A stretch of DNA of 6,403 nucleotides from Candidatus Aminicenantota bacterium (GTDB taxonomy: Bacteria > Acidobacteriota > Aminicenantia > UBA2199): contig JAOZTV010000185.1 in assembly GCA_029939015.1 (NCBI GenBank), forward strand, positions 1 through 6,403, written 5' to 3'. A model generated the notes under the pieces. That model saw only the letters and a program-made list of their open reading frames with translations. It did not search any database and was not told the DNA's origin. The position numbers and the translations under genes are program-made. Positions 1 to 5,877 of this stretch are shown piece after piece (position 1 is the first letter of the stretch; each line of letters starts with the position of its first letter).

Positions 1-68
1 TAGAAGATATGTATAAGGCATCAGAGGTAATAATCAATCTTATGAAACTCTGGGCTGAAAAAAAATAG
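1..68 (+). CDS. C-terminal end of an unidentified protein (partial)
   Basis: Only one plus-strand frame is open from the left edge. It reads 21 codons (first full codon at base 3), beginning EDMYKASEVI and ending in LWAEKK before a TAG at 66-68. The peptide looks like an amphipathic helix with a basic end, as many bacterial C-termini do. Too little is present to name a family. It converges on the minus-strand membrane protein gene that ends at 256. The gene ends in a run of eight A residues (58-65) directly before the stop, and an overlapping frame stays open for about 40 further codons (see findings), so a frameshifted or longer product cannot be excluded. That this is a real gene end is inferred from the frame and composition alone. 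Confidence 0.45.
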   Translation, partial: EDMYKASEVIINLMKLWAEKK

Positions 69-255
69 TTTTTAGTTTTTATGTTTTCGGAAGTGAGGCT
101 TTAGCAATTCATATTAATACGGATATAAATAATCTTGATTATTTAAAAATTTTGAAAAATATGAAGAGGAAAATGGAGAAATGAAAAACCCTGACATATT
201 TATACCTAAATTGAGCTCAATTTAGGTTATAATAAAAGTTAGATAAGGAAAAGTT
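69..255. other. Intergenic stretch between convergent genes
   Basis: This stretch contains no gene that can be supported with a start codon and ribosome binding site. It holds the 24-bp palindrome listed separately and one open plus-strand frame (59-184) without a good start, which is discussed as a finding. The remainder is AT-rich with no recognisable RNA gene. Confidence 0.5.
204..227. repeat. Perfect 24-bp palindrome between convergent genes (possible bidirectional terminator or operator)
   Basis: The sequence from 204 to 227 is identical to its own reverse complement, centred on GAGCTC. Allowing one bulged T at 227, the pairing continues through TATA on each side (201-204 with 228-231). 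As RNA it would fold into a stem of about ten pairs with a four-base loop. It lies 29 bp beyond the stop of the minus-strand membrane protein gene and 135 bp beyond the stop of the left-edge gene, a place where a shared terminator is expected. Neither side is followed directly by a T run: the nearest on the minus strand is TTTTT about 12 bases past the stem, and the plus side has none. Termination is therefore plausible but unproven, and a dimeric repressor site would look the same. Confidence 0.5.
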
Positions 256-909
256 TTAGTAATTCCAACCCATAATTCCATATCCGAATATATTCATTGC
301 AATTACAATAGTGTAAAGTCCAATTAGTAATTGTACCTTTGTTTTATTTGTTTTCCTAGATATTACAAAGATTGCTCCGGCATAAAAATGAAAATAACCG
401 AAAAGAAATATTAGTGGCATACCTGCAAGAGTATTAGTCCAGAATGGGTATTCCCATATTAGTAGTCCACCTTTATTTAAGAAGAATTCAACAAAGACAC
501 AGAAGAGGGAATAACCAATAGCCCAGAACCATCTATTTGGAATACCAAGTATTTTTTCTTTCTCATCATCAGAGCAGGTATAGTACCAAATTATACCTGA
601 TATCATGAACATAAACATAATTTCAATATTCCATCCAACCATTGTACGCAAAGCAGTATCGCCAGGAGCAGTCCAAAATGCTGATTTACCAGATAAAACC
701 ATTACCCATCCATTCCAAGTTTCATTAAAAAAATCTATACCAAAAACAGTAAGACCTGCAAAAACTGCATTCCAATTCTTAGATGTTTGTGCTAATTTAA
801 TTTCTTTTGCATAGATATAAAAAACTATTGCTAAAATTGGAATAATATACCATTTTAACATTGTAAAATCTCTAAGTCCATTTAAGGCCTGTTGTGTTGC
901 TTCAGTCAT
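256..909 (-). CDS. Six-helix integral membrane protein of unknown function
   Basis: This 217-residue protein is not one I recognise. Hydrophobic stretches at about residues 19-35, 48-70, 92-110, 127-145, 161-183 and 190-210 suggest six membrane spans, with no cleavable signal peptide. Polar and aromatic residues lie within or next to the spans: D59, N62, E63, W65, N66 and W68 in segment 2; E96 in segment 3; E141 in segment 4; the WEYPFW stretch at 152-157; and H174 in segment 5. Acidic and aromatic residues buried in helices often mark a transporter, a membrane enzyme or a ligand site, but no catalytic motif can be named. A cytosolic charged loop (DDEKEK, 114-119) separates spans 3 and 4. The ATG at 909 is supported by AAGGAG six bases upstream (916-921). 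The gene begins 44 bp after the amidohydrolase stop on the same strand with no promoter visible between, so the two are probably co-transcribed. Confidence 0.8.
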   Translation of the reverse strand: MTEATQQALNGLRDFTMLKWYIIPILAIVFYIYAKEIKLAQTSKNWNAVFAGLTVFGIDFFNETWNGWVMVLSGKSAFWTAPGDTALRTMVGWNIEIMFMFMISGIIWYYTCSDDEKEKILGIPNRWFWAIGYSLFCVFVEFFLNKGGLLIWEYPFWTNTLAGMPLIFLFGYFHFYAGAIFVISRKTNKTKVQLLIGLYTIVIAMNIFGYGIMGWNY

Positions 910-915
910 TTCCTT

Positions 916-921
916 CTCCTT
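916..921 (-). promoter_or_regulatory. Ribosome binding site of the membrane protein gene
   Basis: On the minus strand AAGGAG lies six bases before the ATG at 909, within a purine-rich leader. It fixes the start, and it shows that the gene can be translated independently although it appears to lie second in an operon. Confidence 0.75.
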
Positions 922-934
922 TTCCGTTCTATTA

Positions 935-962
935 CTTGCCTATTGCCTATTCCCTAATCCCT
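935..962 (-). repeat. Four 7-bp G-rich tandem units overlapping the amidohydrolase stop codon
   Basis: Read on the minus strand, four heptamers follow one another: AGGGATT, AGGGAAT, AGGCAAT and AGGCAAG, followed by TAAT. The first unit encodes the last two residues (Arg-Asp) of the amidohydrolase and, with the A and G that begin the second unit, its TAG stop; the rest lies in the spacer before the membrane protein gene. The AGGCAA core matches the 8-bp units at the ends of the kinase and carboxypeptidase genes, and the G-rich strand is again the sense strand. That all are related is inferred from this shared core and position. Confidence 0.6.
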
Positions 963-2666
963 GTATTTATACAATACTTTACCACCAATAATTGTATATA
1001 AGACTTTAGTTTCCTTTATTTTGTTTTCATCTATTTTCATTATATCTTGAGATAAAACTGTAATGTCTGCTAATTTCCCAACCTTAATTGAACCTTTTAT
1101 TTTTTCTTCAAAAGCAGCATAGGCTCCATTTATTGTATAAGATTTTAGAGCCTGTTTTCTCGTCATTTTTTGTTTTTCGTAAAAAGTAGAACCATCCTTT
1201 GATTTTCTTGTAATTGATGAATAAAAACAATCAAGTGGACTTACATCTTCAACAGGTGTATCTGTGCCATTACAAATTAACGTTCCTTGTTTAATAAGTT
1301 TTTGCCATACATAAGCACCATCTTCTGAGCGTTTTTTACCAAGTCTTTTTTCTACCCATGGCCCATCAGAGGTACAGTGAACTCCCTGCATAGAAGCTAT
1401 TATTCCAAGTTCAGAAAATCTGGGAATATCAATTGGATTTAAGTGTTGAGCATGTTCAATTCTCCATCGAAGGTCTTTTTTTTTAGGGTATTTTTTAAAT
1501 GCTTTTTCGTATATATTAAGTATCTCTCTATTTGCTCTATCTCCAATAGCGTGGGTACAGAATTGTAAATTGTTTTGTATAGCTATTTCAGCAGTTATCT
1601 GCATATCAGAAATTGGGTTTGTGTTAAGTCCTGAACTGGATGGCAAACTATCATAAGGTTTTAATAACCATGCTCCATGTGAACCTAAAGCACCATCAAA
1701 TATTCTTTTAATTGCTTTTATTTTAAGTATGCTATTTGTATCATTAATCTTATAATTTTTTATGTTTTTAATGATTGCTTCATTTTTTTCAATAATCATT
1801 ACATTAAGTCTGATTTTTAAAAGTCCATTTTTAACTGCTTTTTTATATATATCAATCTTGTTAAACATTTGTCCAGCATCAAAAAAGGTTGTAATTCCGT
1901 TTTTTAAACATTCTTTCTGTGCAAGTAATATATCTTCCATAGTATCATTTTGTATTTCTTTTTTAGACCTTTGACTAAGATAATCATCATATTTGTCGGT
2001 AATAAGATCCATAGCTGTTTCTCTAAAAACTCCAATAATATTGTCATTATTATCTTTTACTATTTCTCCACCATCAGGATTCGGAGTATTATCTGTTATA
2101 CCTGCGATGTCCATTGCTTTCTTGTTTACATAAACAGAATGTCCACTTGCATGATAAAGCAAAACAGGGTTATTAGTGGAAATTTTACTTAATGAATTAT
2201 GATAGGGTAATCCCTTATAATTATTTTCAGGTATAATATCCCATTTTTCCTGATGCCAACCTCTTCCCACGATCCATGCTTCTTTCTGAATTTTTTTCTT
2301 TGCATTTTTAACCATTGCGATAATTTGTTTCCAATTTGCAACCTTTTTCAAGTCAAGTTGTTTTTTAAATTTGCCTAAGCCAATGAAATGTCCATGAGAT
2401 TCAATTATGCCAGGTATTGCAGTTTTACCCTTTAAATCAATGACTTTAGTTTGTTTTCCAATAGTCAATTTAATCTCTTTATTTGTTCCAATTTCACTTA
2501 TTTTTCCATTAATTATTGCAATAGCAGAAACAACAGGATTAGAGTCTTCTACGGTATATATTGTTCCATTTAAAATTACCATATCTGCTTCTTGAGAATA
2601 AAGAAAATTAGAATAGAAAAAAATTATTATAAAACTTATTAGATAAATACTTTTTTTATAGTTCAT
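954..2666 (-). CDS. Exported metal-dependent amidohydrolase, Amidohydro_3 / YtcJ-like family
   Basis: This 570-residue enzyme belongs to the amidohydrolase superfamily, whose members hydrolyse amide, ester or C-N bonds with a metal centre in a TIM barrel. Residues 1-24 form a signal peptide (MNYKK, a hydrophobic core, then LYS before QE), so it acts outside the cytoplasm; there is no lipobox cysteine. Residues 26-85 and about 515-568 are the flanking beta-sandwich parts (IPGIIESHGH; KVGKLADITVL). Visible family motifs are HGH with H91 and H93 as metal ligands, GRGWHQEKW (134-142), HASGHSVYVN (172-181), K320 before RIFDGALGS, HAIGDR with H372, RIEHAQH with H405, and GTDTPVE with D469 as the catalytic aspartate. 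All expected active-site residues are present and the length is normal for the family. Members act on N-acyl amino acids, formamides and other amides; the substrate here cannot be told. The ATG at 2666 has GAGGAG five bases upstream. It is first in a likely operon with the membrane protein. Its last codons lie in a short tandem repeat. Confidence 0.9.
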   Translation of the reverse strand: MNYKKSIYLISFIIIFFYSNFLYSQEADMVILNGTIYTVEDSNPVVSAIAIINGKISEIGTNKEIKLTIGKQTKVIDLKGKTAIPGIIESHGHFIGLGKFKKQLDLKKVANWKQIIAMVKNAKKKIQKEAWIVGRGWHQEKWDIIPENNYKGLPYHNSLSKISTNNPVLLYHASGHSVYVNKKAMDIAGITDNTPNPDGGEIVKDNNDNIIGVFRETAMDLITDKYDDYLSQRSKKEIQNDTMEDILLAQKECLKNGITTFFDAGQMFNKIDIYKKAVKNGLLKIRLNVMIIEKNEAIIKNIKNYKINDTNSILKIKAIKRIFDGALGSHGAWLLKPYDSLPSSSGLNTNPISDMQITAEIAIQNNLQFCTHAIGDRANREILNIYEKAFKKYPKKKDLRWRIEHAQHLNPIDIPRFSELGIIASMQGVHCTSDGPWVEKRLGKKRSEDGAYVWQKLIKQGTLICNGTDTPVEDVSPLDCFYSSITRKSKDGSTFYEKQKMTRKQALKSYTINGAYAAFEEKIKGSIKVGKLADITVLSQDIMKIDENKIKETKVLYTIIGGKVLYKYRD

Positions 2667-2671
2667 TTTAA

Positions 2672-2677
2672 CTCCTC
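2672..2677 (-). promoter_or_regulatory. Ribosome binding site of the amidohydrolase gene
   Basis: GAGGAG on the minus strand is separated by five bases (TTAAA) from the ATG at 2664-2666. This places the start directly before the signal peptide and supports the chosen N-terminus. Confidence 0.75.
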
Positions 2678-2711
2678 TTCATCCTAAACATGTCATATTA
2701 GATGATAATAA

Positions 2712-2740
2712 ATATTACTCAAATTTGTAAATATTGTCAA
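2712..2740 (-). promoter_or_regulatory. Sigma-70-type promoter for the amidohydrolase operon
   Basis: Reading leftward on the minus strand, a perfect TTGACA at 2740-2735 is followed after exactly 17 bases by TAATAT at 2717-2712. The start of transcription would fall near 2705, giving a leader of roughly 40 bases before the ATG at 2666, which includes the RBS. Match to the sigma-70 consensus is six of six and four of six with ideal spacing. It is divergent from the kinase promoter region. Confidence 0.6.
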
Positions 2741-2753
2741 ATTTTAAATTATA

Positions 2754-2792
2754 TTGACATTTTTTTTTTCTTATGTTCAAATATAGTATAGT
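2754..2792 (+). promoter_or_regulatory. Putative promoter region of the histidine kinase gene, with a T10 tract
   Basis: A perfect TTGACA lies at 2754-2759. It is followed at once by ten T residues (2760-2769) and then by two overlapping TATAGT boxes (2782-2787 and 2787-2792) within a TATAGTATAGTATT repeat. The spacing from TTGACA to the first TATAGT is 22 bases, longer than the usual 16-18. Either the true -10 is a weaker sequence in between, or the promoter is weak at this tract length. A regulator or another sigma factor could also be involved. The leader from this region to the GTG start is about 40 bases. The elements are visible; their use is inferred. Confidence 0.35.
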
Positions 2793-2817
2793 ATTGTGAT
2801 AGTCAGATTTTACTTAT

Positions 2818-2827
2818 AAGGTGGTGA
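2818..2827 (+). promoter_or_regulatory. Strong ribosome binding site that fixes a GTG start
   Basis: AAGGTGGTGA matches nine of ten bases of the ideal Shine-Dalgarno AAGGAGGTGA and ends six bases before the GTG at 2834. The first in-frame ATG is 32 codons further in, inside the first membrane helix, so this site decides in favour of the GTG start. Confidence 0.8.
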
Positions 2828-2833
2828 AATATA

Positions 2834-5815
2834 GTGGACTTAGTTGTTAAGAAAAAGAAAGTAAGCTTAATTAAATTAATCCGTATATGGGGTATAGCTT
2901 TTATTATTGCAATTGGGGGAAGTTTAATTATGTTTGATATAATTAATTCCTATCTTGATTTTTATTCACGATCTGATGAAATGCGTAGAGCATATATAGC
3001 AAATCAAAAACAGATAATTAAAAGAGAAGTAGAGAATATATCAGAGATGTGTATGATGTATGCTAAAGTCGGAATAAAGTTTGATAAAGATAAAAATATA
3101 CAAAAAAATCTATTAAAAACTATTAGTAAAATTAGATTTAACAATGATGGATATATATTTATTAATAAGTTAAATGGAGATGTTCTTGTATCAAATGGTA
3201 AGGTTTTTGATGGGACAAAAAAACTTTGGGAAGTTTATGATAAAAATCCTGAAAAGACAAAGAAACTTTTTGACAAAGAGTATAAGGTTGCTATGAAGCC
3301 AGACGGTGATTATATTTATTATTCATTTATTAAATTATCCGATTCAAAAAAAGAATCGCCTAAGTCTTCTTTTATTTATGGAATTCCTGAATTGCAATGG
3401 CTTATAGGCGCGGGTGTATATCTTGATGATATTGAAGAAAATATAATACAAATTCGCAAAGAATTAATTAAACAGGTACAGACTAAATTTGTTTATATTA
3501 CTTTAATTATAATTGGACTTATTATACTGTTTCTTATTTCCTTAAAGTTGTTGACAAATAAACTTATTAACGATTATAGGCTATTTGTGTCTTTTTTTAA
3601 TAAAAAAGCATTATCAAATGAAGAAATAAACCGTAATCATATTAATTTTGTTGAGCTTGATAGGATGGCCGTTTATGCTAATAAAATGCTAACTGAATTA
3701 CTAAAAAGTGATAAAAAATATAAAGATTTATTTAATGCGAATCCAGTATCTCTCTGGGAAGAAGATTTTTCAGGTGTGAAAATTATCTTAGAAAGAATAG
3801 CAAATAAGGGCGATATTATTACAGAGGAATATTTTGATAAAAACCCTGATGTTGTTACAGAATGTCTATCTGCAATTAAAGTATTAAATATAAATATGGT
3901 AACTTTGGATTTACTTAAATATGATACTATAGAAGAATTGAAGCAAAATTTTCCTGCAATTCTTAATAAAAATTCTATTCAAACTTTAAAAAGAGAATTG
4001 GTGGCAATTGCAAATAAAACATCTTTTTCTGAAGAGACTGAATTTGTATTAAAAGATGGAACAATAATACCAGCAATAGTACAATTTCAGTTTGTTGAAA
4101 ACTTTGATAGTATTATCTTTGCTATTACTGATATTACCAAACAAAAAATCATTGGAGATAAATTAAAAAGAAGTGAAGAGAACTATAAAAATTTATTTAA
4201 TGAGAATCCTTTAGCATTATGGGAAGAAGATTTTTCCGGGGTAAAGAGTAAATTAGAAATTATTAAAAATAAGGGTGTGAAAATTAATGTAGAATATTTT
4301 GATAATAACCCGGATTTTTTCGATGAATGCAGGTCGATAATTAAAATATCAAATATTAATAAGGCTACGCTACAATTATTGAAGTATAAGGACTTGAATG
4401 AGCTGGAGAGTAAAAACAACTCAATATTGAATGATAAAACTTTAGAGACAATAAAAAATGAATTTATAGCTATTGCATACGACAAGACTTCTTTTGTAGA
4501 GGAATCTGAGCTAATTAGATCAGATGGTGTAGTCTTAAGTGTAATAGTTCAATTTAATGTAATTGGAACTTATAAAAAAATATTATTTTCAATAATTGAT
4601 ATTACAGAAAGAAAAAAGACCGAAGAAGAGTTGAAAAAAATCCAGATGCTTAAAAGTGTTGGTACTCTTGCTGGTGGAATTGCACATGATTTTAATAATA
4701 TATTAATGGGCTTGTTTGGCAATATATCAATGGCAAAGACAAAATTGTCAAAAGAACACCAGTCCTATAAATATCTTGAAGATGCAGAAAGTTCAATGAA
4801 TTGGGCAACAGGCTTAACAAAACAATTGCTTACATTTGCAAAGGGGGGAACGCCTGTTAAAGAAGACATAAGAATTAGCCAATTGATAGAAGAGATTGTT
4901 AAATTTGATCTCTCAGGAAGTAATGTCAAGCCTGTTATTACTTATGATGATAATCTCTGGCTTGCTGATGTTGATAAAGGACAAATCCAACAGGTGTTTT
5001 CTAACCTTATAATAAATGCAAATCAGGCAATGCCTGATGGTGGTCATTTATTTATTAGTATTGAAAATGCAAATTTGTCTGAAGGTTCTCCAATTGGATT
5101 AGAAAAAGGTAAATACTTAAAAATTAAAATAAAAGATGAAGGAACTGGCATTGATAAGAAACATATTGATAGAATATTTGACCCATATTTCAGCACAAAA
5201 CAGACTGGTAGCGGGCTTGGGCTTGCAACTGTTTATTCAATAATTAATAAGCATAAGGGGTATATACAAATAGAATCAAGCCTTGGCAAAGGTACGATGT
5301 TTACAATTTATCTGCCCACTTCAAAATATGAGCAAGCTGAAAACATTGAAGTTCCTGAGCAGAAACAAAGCTTTATAAGACAAAATGCTAAAATTCTTAT
5401 AATGGATGATGAAGAGGTTCTTTTAAATGTAACATCGGATATGTTGGAAAGCTTTGGGTTTTTGGTAGAAACTGCTAGAGATGGTAAATCCACAATTGAA
5501 ATGTATGAACAAGCCTTACATACAGATATGCCTTTTGATGCTCTTATTATGGATCTTACAATTCCAGGAGGCTTTGGCGGTAAAGATGTAATCAAAGAGC
5601 TTCTTAAGATTGACCCTGATGTTAAGGCTATTGTTTCAAGCGGATATGCCGATGATCCTGTTATGGCAAATTATTCTGATTATGGATTTAAGGGGATAAT
5701 TGCAAAACCGTATTTAATGAATGAATTAGAGGAATTGTTGAATAAGGTTTTATTAGGCAGAGAGGCAGAGAGGCAAGTAGGCAGAGAGGCAAGTAGGCAG
5801 AGAGGAAAAAAGTAA
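2834..5815 (+). CDS. Hybrid sensor histidine kinase: Cache, two duplicated PAS, HisKA, HATPase, receiver
   Basis: This 993-residue protein is an inner-membrane phosphorelay kinase. A helix at about 14-38 and another at 218-240 flank an extracytoplasmic single Cache domain (NNDGYIFI at 103-110, WLIGAGVYLDDIE at 189-201), a fold that binds small ligands such as organic or amino acids. Two PAS domains follow (about 292-438 and 446-594), each starting near NP..LWEEDFSGVK and ending in DIT; they are near copies of one another. HisKA carries the phospho-acceptor H618 in GGIAHDFNN. The ATPase shows the N box (N724, N728), G1 box DEGTG (768-772), F box (782-786) and G2 box GSGLGLA (792-798). The receiver (about 852-970) has acidic D858/D859, phospho-acceptor D907, S935 or S936, and K958, so all catalytic residues are intact. 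No DNA-binding output or separate response regulator is adjacent, so the final partner lies elsewhere. The start is GTG with a strong RBS. The last 19 residues (from 975) are encoded by tandem repeats and are not part of the receiver fold. Confidence 0.95.
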   Translation: MDLVVKKKKVSLIKLIRIWGIAFIIAIGGSLIMFDIINSYLDFYSRSDEMRRAYIANQKQIIKREVENISEMCMMYAKVGIKFDKDKNIQKNLLKTISKIRFNNDGYIFINKLNGDVLVSNGKVFDGTKKLWEVYDKNPEKTKKLFDKEYKVAMKPDGDYIYYSFIKLSDSKKESPKSSFIYGIPELQWLIGAGVYLDDIEENIIQIRKELIKQVQTKFVYITLIIIGLIILFLISLKLLTNKLINDYRLFVSFFNKKALSNEEINRNHINFVELDRMAVYANKMLTELLKSDKKYKDLFNANPVSLWEEDFSGVKIILERIANKGDIITEEYFDKNPDVVTECLSAIKVLNINMVTLDLLKYDTIEELKQNFPAILNKNSIQTLKRELVAIANKTSFSEETEFVLKDGTIIPAIVQFQFVENFDSIIFAITDITKQKIIGDKLKRSEENYKNLFNENPLALWEEDFSGVKSKLEIIKNKGVKINVEYFDNNPDFFDECRSIIKISNINKATLQLLKYKDLNELESKNNSILNDKTLETIKNEFIAIAYDKTSFVEESELIRSDGVVLSVIVQFNVIGTYKKILFSIIDITERKKTEEELKKIQMLKSVGTLAGGIAHDFNNILMGLFGNISMAKTKLSKEHQSYKYLEDAESSMNWATGLTKQLLTFAKGGTPVKEDIRISQLIEEIVKFDLSGSNVKPVITYDDNLWLADVDKGQIQQVFSNLIINANQAMPDGGHLFISIENANLSEGSPIGLEKGKYLKIKIKDEGTGIDKKHIDRIFDPYFSTKQTGSGLGLATVYSIINKHKGYIQIESSLGKGTMFTIYLPTSKYEQAENIEVPEQKQSFIRQNAKILIMDDEEVLLNVTSDMLESFGFLVETARDGKSTIEMYEQALHTDMPFDALIMDLTIPGGFGGKDVIKELLKIDPDVKAIVSSGYADDPVMANYSDYGFKGIIAKPYLMNELEELLNKVLLGREAERQVGREASRQRGKK
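3707..4615 (+). repeat. Intragenic tandem duplication of a PAS module
   Basis: Residues about 292-438 and 446-594 of the kinase align end to end at an offset of 155-156 residues with a single one-residue gap. By eye about half of the positions are identical. Shared landmarks are LWEEDFSGVK, EYFD.NPD, NIN..TL.LLKY, KTSF.EE.E, IVQF and DIT..K. The DNA also keeps short identical runs, such as the one encoding EEDF. This indicates duplication within the gene rather than recruitment of two unrelated PAS domains. Confidence 0.85.
5755..5805 (+). repeat. 8-bp G-rich tandem repeat encoding the kinase C-terminal tail
   Basis: Six complete octamers follow one another in the order AGGCAGAG, AGGCAGAG, AGGCAAGT, AGGCAGAG, AGGCAAGT, AGGCAGAG, then a partial AGG. 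Because eight is not a multiple of three, the reading frame cycles every 24 bases. It yields a charged tail rich in Arg, Glu, Ala and Gln (GREAERQVGREASRQRG). The tract begins just after the receiver domain ends and stops eight bases before the stop codon. Confidence 0.9.
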
Positions 5816-5877
5816 AAGAGGAAAATAATTAGATGCATTTTTTAGCTCTTACTATTTGCCTCTCTGCCTCCTTGCCT
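5771..5877. repeat. 26-bp imperfect inverted repeat spanning the convergent gene ends
   Basis: The left arm (5771-5796) and right arm (5852-5877) are complementary at 24 of 26 positions; of the two differences one would be a G-U pair in the plus-strand RNA. The arms lie inside the coding 3' ends of the kinase and of the carboxypeptidase, with a 55-base loop holding both stop codons. The transcript of either gene, if it runs past its stop, would form a long stem. It could act as a bidirectional termination or mRNA-end structure, but the long loop and missing T run make it unlike a standard intrinsic terminator. Confidence 0.7.

Noticed and set aside
605..814. Plus-strand open frame of 69 codons
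   Set aside because: It lies wholly within the membrane protein gene on the other strand, has no RBS and has a composition typical of an antisense shadow.
1762..2595. Three plus-strand open frames (1762-1974, 1950-2192, 2407-2595)
   Set aside because: All are antisense to the amidohydrolase, whose active-site motifs prove the coding strand; none has a supporting RBS or family motif.
2760..2769. T10 tract as the T run of an intrinsic terminator
   Set aside because: No GC-rich stem precedes it and it lies between two divergently transcribed genes, where no terminator is needed.
4183..4485. Minus-strand open frame of 100 codons
   Set aside because: It is antisense to the second PAS domain of the kinase; no start signal or recognisable domain.
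5308..5595. Minus-strand open frame of 95 codons
   Set aside because: It is antisense to the receiver domain of the kinase, which carries all expected catalytic residues.
5755..5877. CRISPR array
   Set aside because: The repeat units are 7-8 bp and directly adjacent without spacers, and they are translated in both gene ends.
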